A stretch of 56,237 nucleotides of DNA from Acidobacteriota bacterium (GTDB taxonomy: Bacteria > Acidobacteriota > Thermoanaerobaculia > Thermoanaerobaculales > Thermoanaerobaculaceae), in assembly GCA_016213675.1 (NCBI GenBank), contig JACQZW010000063.1, positions 1 to 56,237 of the forward strand, read 5' to 3'. Of the stretch, positions 33,252 to 42,834 are shown piece after piece (the first letter of the stretch is position 1; the number at the start of each line of letters is the position of its first letter). The notes beneath the pieces are model-generated. The model was not told the origin of the DNA, made no database searches, and saw nothing but the letters and a program-made list of their open reading frames with translations. The translations under genes and the position numbers were made by a program.

Positions 33252-34298
33252 GGGGTGGGACCAGCGGCCGGGGACCGGGGAGGCGCAGGCGGGGCAGCGG
33301 CCGTCGGCGGGCAGGGAGCGGGCGAGGACGGTGTAGCCGGAGCGCCGGATGAGGGTCGCGGCGCAGGTGGGGCAGCGGGTGTCCTCGAGGTCGCCGGTGC
33401 GGCCGGGGAGGTTGCCGGCGTAGACGAAGCGCAGGCCGGCCTCGCGGCCGATCTCGGCGGCACGGAGCAGGGTGCGGGCCGGAGTCGGCGGCGGGCCCGT
33501 CATCCGGTAGTCGGGATGGAACGCCGTGACGTGCCACGGGATGTCGGGCGACACCGAGCCGAGGAAGCCGGCGATGTCGCGGAGCTCGCCGTCTGAGTCG
33601 TTGAGGCCCGGCACCACGAGGGTGACCACCTCGCACCAGATCCCGCGGGCGACGATCCCCCCGATGCCGTCGAGGACCGCCTGGAGCTTGCCGCCCAGCG
33701 CCAGGTAGGTCTTGGCGTCGAACGACTTGAGATCCACCTTCCAGGCGTCGATCACCGGGGCCATGTAGTCGAGGACCTCGGGCGTGGCATGGCCGTTGGA
33801 GACGAAGCTGGTGACGAGGCCGGCCGCGCGGGCGAGCTCGAAGACGTCGTGCCCCCACTCGGCCGTGATGAGCGGCTCGTTGTAGGTCGAGGTGATCGAC
33901 TCGCAACCGTGCTCGAGAGCGGCGTCGACGAGCTGTTTCGGGGTCACCGGCATCGCCCGGTCGCTCGCCTGGTCGTCGCGCAGTGTCTGCGAGGTGATCC
34001 AGTTCTGGCAGTACGCGCAGTGCAGGTCGCAGCCCAGCATGCCGAACGAGAGCGCGCGCGAGCCCGGCAGGAGGTGGAAGAACGGCTTCTTCTCGATGGG
34101 GTCGACGGCGACGCCGGCGGTGTACCCCCACGGCACCATCAGGGCGTCGTCGCGGCGAGCGCGGACCAGGCAGACGCCGCGGGCACCGTCGGCGAGCTTG
34201 CAGCGGTGGGCGCAGGCCACGCAGACCAGCTTGCCGGATGCATGCATGACGGCCAGCTCCCGCCGCGGCCGGGACAGGGTGTCGAGGTGCGCGCCCAC
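33234..34298 (-). CDS. amrS: AmmeMemoRadiSam system radical SAM enzyme
   Basis: The 354-residue radical SAM protein binds a 4Fe-4S cluster at C90, C94 and C97 (MLGCDLHCAYCQNW). STYNEPLIT and WHVTAFHPDYRM follow the family pattern. The first 45 residues have CVAC...C and RGVC cysteines, and the tail has CPTC...CPAC, likely zinc ribbons. The known system pairs this enzyme with two partners, AmmeMemoRadiSam A and B; neither is nearby. The last five codons (W-G-Q-V-L) and the stop lie in the right arm of the 108-bp inverted-repeat element, so the natural C-terminus may have been replaced. It is divergent from aroA with a 57-nt gap. Confidence 0.9.
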   Translation of the reverse strand: MGAHLDTLSRPRRELAVMHASGKLVCVACAHRCKLADGARGVCLVRARRDDALMVPWGYTAGVAVDPIEKKPFFHLLPGSRALSFGMLGCDLHCAYCQNWITSQTLRDDQASDRAMPVTPKQLVDAALEHGCESITSTYNEPLITAEWGHDVFELARAAGLVTSFVSNGHATPEVLDYMAPVIDAWKVDLKSFDAKTYLALGGKLQAVLDGIGGIVARGIWCEVVTLVVPGLNDSDGELRDIAGFLGSVSPDIPWHVTAFHPDYRMTGPPPTPARTLLRAAEIGREAGLRFVYAGNLPGRTGDLEDTRCPTCAATLIRRSGYTVLARSLPADGRCPACASPVPGRWSHPWGQVL

Positions 34299-34355
34299 GC
34301 CTTTAGTGTCGGCCGCCGGCTTGACGGTGGCAAGCGCGATGGCGAGAATCGCCGC

Positions 34356-35654
34356 GTGGTCCCCGACAATCGATCGTCAACGCCGCGGCGCGCACCCCAC
34401 GCGCCGCGGGGTGTGTCCGGGCGGATCGCCGTCCCGCCGTCGAAGAGCCTGACCCAGCGGGCGTTGGTGACCGCAGCCTGCGCGGGCGGGGGCTCGCGGG
34501 TGGTCCGCCCCCTCGACGCCGAAGACCCGCGGCTGCTGGCCGCGGCACTTACCGCCACCGGGTTCCGGCTGGGCTGGGCGGGCGACGAGGTGCTCACGTC
34601 CGGGCGGGACGCGGTCGACGGGGCGAAGCTGTTCCTGGGCAACAACGGGACCGGCGCGCGCTTCCTGCTCGCCCAGCTCGCCTCGCTGCCCGGCGAGTGG
34701 CGCCTGGACGGCGTGTCGCGCCTGCGCGAGCGGCCGTTCGGAGCGTTGGTGCGGGCGCTGGTCGGGCTCGGCGCGGACGTCACGCCGGAGAGCCCGGGCG
34801 AGCCGCGGCTGCCGCTGCGCGTGCGCGGCCGGAGCCTCGTGGGCGGACGCGTCCATCTCGACCCCTCCGAATCGAGCCAGTTCGTCTCGGCGCTGCTCCT
34901 GCTCGGACCGTGCCTGCGCGACGGCGTGGAGATCGTGCTCGAGGCGGCGCCACCGTCGCGGCCCTACGTGGCGCTGACCGCCGAGGTGCTGGCGGCGTTC
35001 GGCGGTCGGTGCGAGAGCGCGGAGGACGGACGGATCGTGCGCGCGGCACCCGGCGGGCTGCGGCCGGCGACGTTCGTGGTCGAGGGAGACTGGTCGGCGG
35101 CGGCGTTCCCCTTGGCCGCGGCCGCGGTCGCCGGCGGGGAGGTCGAGGTGGCCGGGGTCCGACGCGACTCGCACCAGGGCGATGCCGTCGTCGCCGGGCT
35201 GCTGGCCGAGGCCGGCTGCCGCGTGCGCGCGACGACCCAGGGCGTGGCGCTGGCCGGCCCGGCCACCCGGCCCGTCGTCGCCGACCTGCGCGATACCCCC
35301 GACCTCTTCCCGGCCCTCGCGGTCGTGACCGCCGTAGTGGGTGGGCGGCTCACTGGCCTGAGTGGGCTCGCCGCCAAGGAGAGCGACCGCCTGGAGGTGA
35401 TGGTCGCCCACCTGCAGGCGCTGGGGTTCCGTGTCGGCGTCGAGGACGGCACGTTCACGAGCCGGGGCGGGTTGAAAGGGATCGCGGCGCCGGTCGGCGC
35501 GCTCGCCCCGGCCGGCGATCACCGGGTCGCCATGGCCCTCGCGGTGGCGGGGGCGGTCGTCCCGGGCGTGCGGGTCGCGGACCCGGGGTGCGTCGCCAAG
35601 TCGTGGCCCGGTTTCTGGGTCCGCTGGGACGAGCTCGTCGGGGTCGCCCCGTGA
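34356..35654 (+). CDS. aroA: 5-enolpyruvylshikimate-3-phosphate synthase
   Basis: The 432-residue enzyme transfers enolpyruvyl from PEP to shikimate-3-phosphate. Visible motifs are [13 protein letters not shown] (PEP/S3P-binding Lys), [58 protein letters not shown] and [15 protein letters not shown] at 34356 is chosen because it fits the usual length, but the start is not certain: no strong ribosome site precedes it. The stop overlaps the GTG of the next gene by 4 nt (GTGA). Confidence 0.92.
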   Translation: MVPDNRSSTPRRAPHAPRGVSGRIAVPPSKSLTQRALVTAACAGGGSRVVRPLDAEDPRLLAAALTATGFRLGWAGDEVLTSGRDAVDGAKLFLGNNGTGARFLLAQLASLPGEWRLDGVSRLRERPFGALVRALVGLGADVTPESPGEPRLPLRVRGRSLVGGRVHLDPSESSQFVSALLLLGPCLRDGVEIVLEAAPPSRPYVALTAEVLAAFGGRCESAEDGRIVRAAPGGLRPATFVVEGDWSAAAFPLAAAAVAGGEVEVAGVRRDSHQGDAVVAGLLAEAGCRVRATTQGVALAGPATRPVVADLRDTPDLFPALAVVTAVVGGRLTGLSGLAAKESDRLEVMVAHLQALGFRVGVEDGTFTSRGGLKGIAAPVGALAPAGDHRVAMALAVAGAVVPGVRVADPGCVAKSWPGFWVRWDELVGVAP

Positions 35655-38600
35655 GGGTCCCGCGGCAGACCGCGGCGGCACTGGCGCGGTTGCGCGCCTG
35701 GGACGCGACGTTCCTGCCGGTCGATGTCACAGCGGCCCGGGCCGGGGACCAGGTCGAAATCGAAGTCACGGCCGCCGGCGTGCCGCTTGCCGACGTCGCC
35801 CGCTGGCCGCGCTCGCGCCGCATCGCGATCGCGGTGCAGCTCGTCGCGACGGCGACGTTCCTCCTCGAGCGGGGCTGGCTCCCGGGACGTCGGCTGCTGC
35901 GCGCGGCGCGCGTCGAGCCCGGCGACGGCGGCGCCCGCCTCCGGCTCGGCGGGCTACCCACGGTCCGCCTCGACGACCCGGGTCTCGAGCGGCGGCTGCG
36001 CGCCCGCCCCCGCCTCGGCGCCGCGCTGCTCGCAGAGGCCCTGCGCCCGCTCCTTGCGACCGTGGTGCCGGAGCTGCTCGCGGCCTGCCGCGAGTCGCTC
36101 GACCGCCGCCCGGCGTGGGAGGCGGGTGCGGCGCTCCTCGCGGCGCTGCTCGCCGCGGGCAAGCGACAGTCCGCATTGCAGCATCCGGACGGCCCCGGCC
36201 GCGCGCTCTGGGCGCGCCGGTTCGCCGTTCCCGCGAACGGTGCCGCCATCGTCGGCGAGGCCGCGCTCGCCCCCGGCCTGGCGCTCGCCGCGCGCCTCCG
36301 GGCGGTCGCCGAGGGACGCGAGGTGGACGTGGCGTTCGGCGCCTTCGAGGAGGAGGAGATTGCCCGCCGCGCGGCCCGCTGCGCCGCCCACGGCCGAGAC
36401 GCGCTGCTCCTCACCACCCTGGCGGTTGCAGGGCTGCCCGAGGTCGCGCTGGCCTCCGGCGAAGCCGCGGTCTGGCTGCTCGCGCCGGCGGCGGCGTCGA
36501 CACCGCGGTTCGCCGAGGCCGCCGCGGAGCTCGGCGCCGCGCGTCCCGCGGCGGTGGCCGAGCTGCTCGGCGTCGGCGCGGCGACGTGCTTCGCAGGTGC
36601 GCCGCTGCCGGGCCCGCAGGACGAGCGCACGAGCCTCGCGTCGGCCGAGGCGCGGCGCGCGCTCGGCTGGCTCGGCCAGCTTCCCGTCGGGCTCACCGGG
36701 GCCGAGGTCGTCGACCTCGCCGGCGTCGGCGCGGACGTGCTCGCCGAGCTCGAGCGGCTCGGGCTGGCGCACCGGCAGCGCGACCGCTTCTTGCCGGCGC
36801 AGGCCGACGGGAGGGCCGACCGTCATCGCATCGAGGCGATCGGCCGGCGGGCGGACCCGGGCTCTCTGTCGGCGACGGTGGCACGCGCGGTGGTCGGGGA
36901 GCAGCACGAGGAGCTGGCGGCGTGGTGCGACGCGGCGCTCGAGCGGGGCGAGAGCGCCGATGTCCGCCTGGCGGCGCATCGCCTGCCGTCCTCCAATGCC
37001 ATCGCCCTGTGCGGCACCGAGGCGGCGCTGCTCGCCGGACGGCTGGCGGAAGCCGAGCGTTTCCTCGACGGCATCCCTGCGGAGGCACGGGGCGCGCGCT
37101 GGTACGTGCTCGCCGCGTGGTGGGCCGACCAGGCTGGACTGCCGTCGCGAGCGGAGGAGGCACTTCGCGCCGCCCACCCCGATGGATTGCCGCCGCGGCT
37201 CGCGGCGCGCACGGCGATGGTGCGCGCCGAGGCCGCGCGGCGGCAGCGTGACCACGAGGGCGAACGGCGCCTGCTCGACGAGGCGGTGGCCCTCTCCCCG
37301 CGCACCGCCTGGGAGGCGTCGCTCGCGCGGGCCGCGGCCGACGGCGGTCGCGCCCTGCGCGAATGGCGGCGATCGCTCGGCTCGGCGTGGACCGGCGACG
37401 TGGCCGCCAGCACCCTGCACCTGCTCGGCCTGCTCGCCCTCGAACGGTGCGCCTGGGCTGCGGCGGGGACCGCGCTGCGGGCGGCGCTGCGCGCAGCGAG
37501 CGGCGAGAACCCGCGACTGCTCGGCGAGATCCATGCCGATCTCGGCGGGCTGGGGGTCATCGTCGACCGGCCAGGACAGGCCGAGCGGAACCTGCTCCTC
37601 GCCGAGCGACTCCTCGAGCGGTGCGGGTCGCGCCGGGCGGTCACGATCGTGCGCGCGAACCGCGGCGTCATCGCCTGCGACCGGTTGCTCTGGCGCGAGG
37701 CGCGCGAGCTCGTCCTCGCCTCGCGCGGCCTGCGCGGCGGCGTTGACGACGCGACGCACTGGGTCGAGGAGGCGGAGCTCGTCCGGACCGACCTGGCGCG
37801 CGGCGACGTCGCGGCCTCCCGCGCCGGCGTCGAGCGTCTCGCCGCGGCCGCCGAGCGCTTTCCGGGGCACGCGATCATCCGCCAGTCGCTGGCCGCGTTG
37901 CGCGGCCACCTCGCGCTCGCGGTCGGCGACCTGGCCGCGGCGTCCGCTGCCGCCGACGGGGCGGACGAGGCCGAGCGCGACCTGCTGTTGGCGGTGGTGC
38001 GGGCCGACAGCGGCACCGTGCCAGGCGGCGAGCTGCCCCGGCGCTGGGGCGTGGCGCTGACCGCGACGGCGCTCGCGTCGTTCCGGCGCGGTGACGAGCA
38101 GGCGGCAGTGGCCGCCGTCGAGCGCGCGCTGGGTCAGGAACCGGCGAGTGCGGCCGTCGCACTGGCGCGACTGTCGGCCGTCGTCGCGGCCCGCGGCGGG
38201 GGGCTCGGTGAAGGGTGGGGCCGGGTCATCGAGCGGGCCGAGGAGGCGCTCGAGTCCGCGGGCCTGGATGGTTGGGCCGATACGTTGCGCGCGTCGACGG
38301 GGCGCGCCGTCGCCCGCCTGCTCCGGGCCGTCGACGGCGCGCTCAACGGCGGCGCCCTCTCCGAGGCGCGGTTGGCCGCGCTCGGGCGGGCGCTCGGGCT
38401 CGAGGGCATACAGGTCGAGAGTCGGAGCGTGCCGCTCGCGTCTTGGGGTGAACGCGGGGAGACCGTCGTGACGGCGGATGGCCTCGCGGTCCGCGCGAGG
38501 GGCCGGATCGACGACACCGCCTTGGCGGCCCTCGAGCTCGTCGCGCGGTCGGTGGCCACGAGCGTGGTGCCGGGGGCCGAGGTCACGGTGGGGACCGACT

Positions 38601-39553
38601 CCGGCCTGCTCGGCGCCAGCGCTGCGCTGGGCGAGGTCCGGGCACTCATCGTTCGCTGGGGGCCGCTGCCGGTCACCGTGCTGGTGCAGGGTGAGCCGGG
38701 GACGGGCAAGGAGCTGATCGCGCGCGATCTGCACCGCGCCAGCGGCAGGAAGGGGGAGTTCGTCCCGGTCAACTGTGCCGGCATGCCCGCCGCGCTGCTC
38801 GAGGCCGAGCTGTTCGGCGTCGTGCGCGGCGCGTTCACCGGAGCGGACCGCGACCGGATGGGCCTCGTCGAGACGGCCGAGGGCGGCACGCTGTTTCTCG
38901 ACGAGGTCGGCGAGCTGCCCGTCGAGTTGCAGGGGAAGCTCCTTCGCCTGCTTCAGGAGCGAGAGGTCCGGCGCGTCGGCGCGACCCGCGCCCGGACCGT
39001 CGACGTGCGCTTCATCGCGGCGACCAACCGTGACCTCGCCGCGGCAGCGGGCGACGGACGGTTTCGCCAGGACCTCTTCTACCGGCTCGCCGTTGCCGTC
39101 ATCACGGCACCGCCGTTGCGCGACCGGCCCGACGATATCGACGCGATCGCGACGCACCTCGTGGCCCGTCGCGGGCTGGAGTTCGGCCGGCAGGGGCTCC
39201 GCCTCGGGGCGGCCGGGCTGGCGCTGCTGCGGCGCGGGTGCTGGCGGGGCAACGTCCGCGAGCTCGACTCCGTGATCCAGCGCGCCGTTGCCGCAGCACG
39301 CCCGGGTGAGACGCTCGGCCCGGAGCGCTTCCCGGGGATCGACTCCGCGGTTTCCACCTCCGCGGTGGACGTCACCCCGCCGCTCGTCGAGCCGTGGTCA
39401 GTCGCGCTCGAGGCGTTCCGGCGGTCGTACTTCCTGCGGGTCCTGGCGGCCTGCGACGGCAATCGTTCGGCGGCTGCGCGCCGGGCCGGGTTGTCGCGCC
39501 AGGCGCTCCTCTACCACCTGCGCGGCCTCGGCATCAACCCCCGCAAGCCTTGA
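35651..39553 (+). CDS. Very large sigma-54-dependent transcriptional activator with TPR-like N-terminus
   Basis: The 1300-residue protein ends in a complete sigma-54 activator. The AAA+ domain (about 980-1220) has Walker A GEPGTGKE (about 1015), the sigma-54-contacting loop GAFTGA (about 1060), Walker B LFLDEVGE, and [11 protein letters not shown] Fis-type helix-turn-helix ([20 protein letters not shown]) closes the protein. The preceding 900 residues are not a receiver. Residues 1-130 contain a segment faintly like a kinase C-lobe ([20 protein letters not shown], no HRD). About 420-850 are Ala/Glu/Arg-rich helical repeats that look TPR-like. A short GAF-like stretch precedes the AAA+ domain. 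GTG overlaps the aroA stop. The input signal is unknown. Confidence 0.85.
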   Translation: MRVPRQTAAALARLRAWDATFLPVDVTAARAGDQVEIEVTAAGVPLADVARWPRSRRIAIAVQLVATATFLLERGWLPGRRLLRAARVEPGDGGARLRLGGLPTVRLDDPGLERRLRARPRLGAALLAEALRPLLATVVPELLAACRESLDRRPAWEAGAALLAALLAAGKRQSALQHPDGPGRALWARRFAVPANGAAIVGEAALAPGLALAARLRAVAEGREVDVAFGAFEEEEIARRAARCAAHGRDALLLTTLAVAGLPEVALASGEAAVWLLAPAAASTPRFAEAAAELGAARPAAVAELLGVGAATCFAGAPLPGPQDERTSLASAEARRALGWLGQLPVGLTGAEVVDLAGVGADVLAELERLGLAHRQRDRFLPAQADGRADRHRIEAIGRRADPGSLSATVARAVVGEQHEELAAWCDAALERGESADVRLAAHRLPSSNAIALCGTEAALLAGRLAEAERFLDGIPAEARGARWYVLAAWWADQAGLPSRAEEALRAAHPDGLPPRLAARTAMVRAEAARRQRDHEGERRLLDEAVALSPRTAWEASLARAAADGGRALREWRRSLGSAWTGDVAASTLHLLGLLALERCAWAAAGTALRAALRAASGENPRLLGEIHADLGGLGVIVDRPGQAERNLLLAERLLERCGSRRAVTIVRANRGVIACDRLLWREARELVLASRGLRGGVDDATHWVEEAELVRTDLARGDVAASRAGVERLAAAAERFPGHAIIRQSLAALRGHLALAVGDLAAASAAADGADEAERDLLLAVVRADSGTVPGGELPRRWGVALTATALASFRRGDEQAAVAAVERALGQEPASAAVALARLSAVVAARGGGLGEGWGRVIERAEEALESAGLDGWADTLRASTGRAVARLLRAVDGALNGGALSEARLAALGRALGLEGIQVESRSVPLASWGERGETVVTADGLAVRARGRIDDTALAALELVARSVATSVVPGAEVTVGTDSGLLGASAALGEVRALIVRWGPLPVTVLVQGEPGTGKELIARDLHRASGRKGEFVPVNCAGMPAALLEAELFGVVRGAFTGADRDRMGLVETAEGGTLFLDEVGELPVELQGKLLRLLQEREVRRVGATRARTVDVRFIAATNRDLAAAAGDGRFRQDLFYRLAVAVITAPPLRDRPDDIDAIATHLVARRGLEFGRQGLRLGAAGLALLRRGCWRGNVRELDSVIQRAVAAARPGETLGPERFPGIDSAVSTSAVDVTPPLVEPWSVALEAFRRSYFLRVLAACDGNRSAAARRAGLSRQALLYHLRGLGINPRKP

Positions 39554-39691
39554 TCCTCACCTGACCTGCGCCTCACCGTGTCGCAGTCCTTTCGCCATGC
39601 CTGGTGGAACGCGATACAGTAATCAGCCAGCGGGGAGAGGTTGACCCCGTTGCACGACAGCCAAGCACATGCCTCGCAGATCGAGGTGCGT
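39554..39691 (+). other. Spacer after the sigma-54 activator
   Basis: No gene or family motif was seen. The downstream reading frame runs from 39604 into the tandem repeats and on into murB in frame, but lacks murB features and is treated as non-coding. Confidence 0.5.
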
Positions 39692-40033
39692 TTGGGAGGG
39701 TGGGGGAACAGGCGCGAGCGGGGATTCACTTCCCGCTCGCGAGGGGGGCTCGGGGGGGCACGAGGCTGCGGAGGATGGGTGGAGGGCAGCCGCCCCCCCG
39801 ATCGATTGGGAGGGTGGCGGAACAGGCGCAAGCGGGGATTCACTTCCCGCTCGCGAGGGGGGCTCGGGGGGGCATGAGGCTGCGGAGGATGGGTGGAGGG
39901 CAGCCGCCCCCCCGATCGATAGTGGGGGCGCGACAGGGCGCGAAGGCGAATTCACTTCGCCGAAGCGCCGGGGGGTTCGGGGGGTCAAGCCGACGGGGAG
40001 TGGGTGGGGGGGCGGCGGACCCCCCGCAAAAAA
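39692..40033 (+). repeat. Three 114-bp tandem units with TTCAC-loop hairpins
   Basis: Units run 39692-39805, 39806-39919 and 39920-40033; the first two are nearly identical and the third is divergent. Each has a stem-loop with loop TTCAC. In unit 1 arms CGCGAGCGGGGA/TTCCCGCTCGCG are at 39713-39724 and 39730-39741 with one G-T pair. Unit 2 repeats this with one mismatch. Unit 3 has GGCGAA/TTCGCC (39945-39950, 39956-39961), then a symmetric GAA/GAA internal loop and GGCGC/GCGCC (39937-39941, 39965-39969). G-runs of the GGGGGGCTCGGGGGG type and a C-run downstream follow. A run of nine A (40028-40036) and a TGGCGGG/CCCGCCA hairpin (40038-40044, 40051-40057) follow unit 3. Confidence 0.8.
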
Positions 40034-40131
40034 AAAGTGGCGGGTGGGAGCCCGCCAGGAAGAAGGAGGAGGTTGGATGCGTGCGTTCAGGTCGTGGCCG
40101 TGTGACCCTGACCGCATCAACCACTGAAGCA

Positions 40132-41091
40132 ATGACCGTGCCAACTCCGACACGATGGGACGAGCTGCTCCGGAGGCTCGCCGCGGTTCCTCCGGAAGAT
40201 ATTGTGTGCGAGTGCGATGCGCCGCTGGCCTCGCGCACCACGTTGCGGATCGGCGGACCTGCCCGGGTGCGCGCCAGTGTCCTCTCGCGAGACGGTGTCG
40301 CAGCCCTGGTGTCCGCTGCGCGCGACACCGCTGTCCCCTGGATCGTGCTCGGCCGCGGCGCCAACGTCCTGGTACCGGACGAGGGGCTCGACGCGGTCGT
40401 GGTCCAGCTCGAGGGCGCGCTGACGGGGATCGGCGTCGAGGGTCGTCGGCTGCGAGCCGGTGGCGGCGCGTCGTGGTCGCGGGTCGTCCGCGCGTCGATC
40501 GACGCCGGTTTGGCCGGCATCGAGTGCCTGGGTGGCATTCCGTCGAGCCTCGGCGGGGCGCTGGCGATGAACGCCGGTGCTTACGGCCAGGAGGTGCTCG
40601 ATGTCCTCGCGTGGGCCGAGGTCGTCGAGCCGGACGGCAGCGTGCGGCGGCTGGACCGCGGCGAGGTGGAGGGCGGCTACCGGTGGAGTGTCCTGGGTAG
40701 GGGACGGATCGTGACCGGCGCCGAGCTCGAACTGCTCCCGGACGACGTGGCCGCGATCAGGGATCGTGCCCGTCAGGCCCGTGACCGGCGCCTCGAGGCG
40801 ATGCCGAGCGAGCCGTCGGCGGGGAGCGTGTTCAGGAACCCAGCCGGGGACCATGCCGGACGACTCCTCGAGGCGGCGGGCTGCAAGGGGCTGCAGCGGG
40901 GCGGCGCGCGGGTCTCCGAACGACACGCGAACGTGGTCGTCAACGCCGGTGAGGCGAGTGCGGCCGATGTCCGGGCGCTGATCGGCGAGATGGCGCGGCG
41001 GGTCCGCGACGCCTTCGGGATCCGGCTCGAGCTCGAGCTCAAGGTGCTCGACCGTCAGGCACGGGTTCGGACCGATCCTGGGTCGCTGTGA
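40132..41091 (+). CDS. murB: UDP-N-acetylenolpyruvoylglucosamine reductase
   Basis: The 319-residue flavoenzyme makes UDP-N-acetylmuramate, an early peptidoglycan step. The FAD-binding pattern is clear: LRIGGPA near 38-44, GRGANVLVPDEG (75-85), LGGIPSSLGGALAMNAGAYG (133-152). Active-site residues include Tyr183/Arg184 in GGYRWSVL and Ser232 in AGSVFRNP, the type II-like layout. Start at 40132 is chosen because the family N-terminus begins there; an upstream in-frame extension consists of translated tandem repeat and is rejected. No strong ribosome site is seen. Confidence 0.94.
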   Translation: MTVPTPTRWDELLRRLAAVPPEDIVCECDAPLASRTTLRIGGPARVRASVLSRDGVAALVSAARDTAVPWIVLGRGANVLVPDEGLDAVVVQLEGALTGIGVEGRRLRAGGGASWSRVVRASIDAGLAGIECLGGIPSSLGGALAMNAGAYGQEVLDVLAWAEVVEPDGSVRRLDRGEVEGGYRWSVLGRGRIVTGAELELLPDDVAAIRDRARQARDRRLEAMPSEPSAGSVFRNPAGDHAGRLLEAAGCKGLQRGGARVSERHANVVVNAGEASAADVRALIGEMARRVRDAFGIRLELELKVLDRQARVRTDPGSL

Positions 41092-41182
41092 TCCCGGGAT
41101 GAGTCGGTCGACAACGACCGCCAGGGGTGGGATGCGGCCCCGGGAGGTGTGTCCGACGCTTATCGGGCACAGCGGACCCAAC

Positions 41183-41211
41183 TTGCGCGGCGGCGGCCCT
41201 TATGGTAGAAC
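41183..41211 (+). promoter_or_regulatory. Sigma-70-type promoter for acpP-fabF
   Basis: TTGCGC (41183-41188) and TAGAAC (41206-41211) are 17 nt apart. The leader then carries AAGGAG about 8 nt before the acpP ATG at 41260. The promoter is downstream of murB, so acpP-fabF is likely a separate transcription unit. Confidence 0.6.
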
Positions 41212-41259
41212 TCCCCGCGCCGTCTGAACGGACGGCTCGAACCTTAAGGAGATCATCTG

Positions 41260-41499
41260 ATGAACGTTGAACAGAAGGTCAAGGACATCATCGTGCAGCA
41301 GCTCGGCGTGGACCCGGAGAAGGTCAAGCCGGAAGCGTCGTTCGTCGAGGACCTTGGGGCGGATTCCCTGGACACCGTCGAGCTCGTGATGGCGTTCGAA
41401 GAGGAGTTCGGGGTCGAGATTCCCGACGAAGAGGCGGAGAAGATCCGCACCGTCGGTGATGCCATCGGCTACCTGAAGGAGCACGTCAAGGAGGCGTGA
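41260..41499 (+). CDS. acpP: Acyl carrier protein
   Basis: The 79-residue acidic helical protein carries growing fatty acids. Ser36 in [11 protein letters not shown] is the phosphopantetheine attachment site; [17 protein letters not shown] is the conserved helix II-III pattern. Length and composition are standard. Its TGA overlaps the fabF ATG (TGATG), and the fabF ribosome site (AAGGAGG) lies in its last codons. Confidence 0.98.
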   Translation: MNVEQKVKDIIVQQLGVDPEKVKPEASFVEDLGADSLDTVELVMAFEEEFGVEIPDEEAEKIRTVGDAIGYLKEHVKEA

Positions 41500-42737
41500 T
41501 GCAGCGCCGGGTCGTCATCACCGGCGTCGGCCTCGTCTCGCCCCTTGGGGTCGGGACCGAGGCGACCTGGGACGGGCTGGTCTCCGCCCGGTCCGGGATC
41601 GGTCCCGTCACGCGTTTCGACGCCAGCAACTTCCCGGTCCGGATCGCCGGCGAGGTGCCGTCGTTCTCGGCCGACCCTTGGCTCGAGCCGAAGGAACAGC
41701 GGAAGTACGACACCTTCGTCCACTATGCGGTGGCGGCCGCCGACTTCGCGATGAAGATGGCGGAGTTCTCGATCACGAGCGAGAACGCCGAACGGGTGGG
41801 TGTCGTCATCGGCTCGGGCATCGGGGGCCTGCGGGTCATCACCGACAACTACTCGGCCTACCTGGAGAAGGGACCGCGGCGGATCTCGCCCTTCTTCATT
41901 CCCGGCTCGATCGTCAACATGCCGGCGGGCCTCGTGTCGATCCGCTTCGGCGCCAAGGGCCCGAACAGCGCGACCTGTACCGCGTGCTCGACGGGGGCCC
42001 ACGCCATCGGCGACGCCTTCTTGTACATCCAGCGGGGCTACTGCGACGCGGCCCTGGCGGGCGGCAGCGAGTCGGTGATCGAGCCCTTGTCGTTGGGCGG
42101 GTTCGCGTCGATGAAGGCACTGTCGACGCGCAACGATGAGCCCGAGAAGGCGTCCCGCCCCTGGGACCGCGACCGCGATGGGTTCGTCATGGGCGAGGGC
42201 TCGGGGGTCCTCCTCCTCGAGGCCTACGAGTCGGCGATGCAACGTGGCGCGCCGATCTTGTGCGAGGTCCTCGGTTTCGGGATGTCGGGAGACGCCTACC
42301 ACATCACCGCTCCTTCCGAGGACGGCGACGGGCCGGCCCGGGTGATGACGGCGGCGCTCGTCGATGCCGGTCTTCGGCCCGAGGACATCGACTACATCAA
42401 CGCCCACGGCACCTCAACGCCGCATGGCGACCGCGTCGAGACGCTGGCGATCAAGAGGGTCTTCGGGGAGCATGCGTACCGCCTGGCGGTGTCGTCGACC
42501 AAGTCCTCGACCGGTCACCTCCTGGGTGCTGCGGGTGGCCTCGAGGCAGGTATCGTCGCGCTCGCGATCGCGCGGGGCGTCATCCCGCCGACCTTGAACC
42601 TCGACAACCCGGACGACGGCTTCGACCTCGACTACACGCCGCATGTCGCGGCGCGACGCGAGGTCAACGTCGCGATGTCGAACTCGTTCGGGTTCGGCGG
42701 CACCAACGCCTGCCTCGTGCTGGGCAAGCTGAAGTGA
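41499..42737 (+). CDS. fabF: 3-oxoacyl-[acyl-carrier-protein] synthase II
   Basis: The 412-residue condensing enzyme elongates acyl-ACP with malonyl-ACP. The catalytic triad is complete: Cys163 in TCTACSTGAHAIG, His303 in NAHGTSTPHGD, and His340 in KSSTGHLLGAAGG. FGFGGTNACLVL closes the protein. ATG at 41499 overlaps the acpP stop by one base. Confidence 0.97.
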   Translation: MQRRVVITGVGLVSPLGVGTEATWDGLVSARSGIGPVTRFDASNFPVRIAGEVPSFSADPWLEPKEQRKYDTFVHYAVAAADFAMKMAEFSITSENAERVGVVIGSGIGGLRVITDNYSAYLEKGPRRISPFFIPGSIVNMPAGLVSIRFGAKGPNSATCTACSTGAHAIGDAFLYIQRGYCDAALAGGSESVIEPLSLGGFASMKALSTRNDEPEKASRPWDRDRDGFVMGEGSGVLLLEAYESAMQRGAPILCEVLGFGMSGDAYHITAPSEDGDGPARVMTAALVDAGLRPEDIDYINAHGTSTPHGDRVETLAIKRVFGEHAYRLAVSSTKSSTGHLLGAAGGLEAGIVALAIARGVIPPTLNLDNPDDGFDLDYTPHVAARREVNVAMSNSFGFGGTNACLVLGKLK

Positions 42738-42750
42738 AGCCTCGCTTCAC
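42734..42750 (+). terminator. Small hairpin overlapping the fabF stop
   Basis: GTGAAGC (42734-42740) and GCTTCAC (42744-42750) are exact complements around a 3-nt loop; the first arm contains the fabF TGA. There is no T-run, so this may be a weak terminator or stability element. Confidence 0.3.
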
Positions 42751-42834
42751 GGCTTGCCCCTCTTCCAATCCGAACCTGAATGAGCGTACATTCACCGAGA
42801 CCTGCCCCGATGGGCGGGCGAGGAGGGGGTGCCT

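Noticed and set aside
33789..34355. Long N-terminal extension of AroA
   Set aside because: It overlaps the divergent radical SAM gene and adds 189 residues not seen in EPSP synthases; GTG at 34356 gives the usual length.
35954..39157. 1067-residue minus-strand frame opposite the sigma-54 activator
   Set aside because: Arg/Gly/Ala low-complexity translation with no motifs; the plus-strand protein has AAA+ and HTH signatures.
39692..40033. Tandem units as a CRISPR array
   Set aside because: Units are 114 bp with no unique spacers between short identical repeats, and no cas genes are present.
39604..40131. In-frame N-terminal extension of MurB through the tandem repeats
   Set aside because: The extension is a translated 114-bp repeat (a multiple of three, so open in several frames). 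MurB's own fold begins at about 40132.
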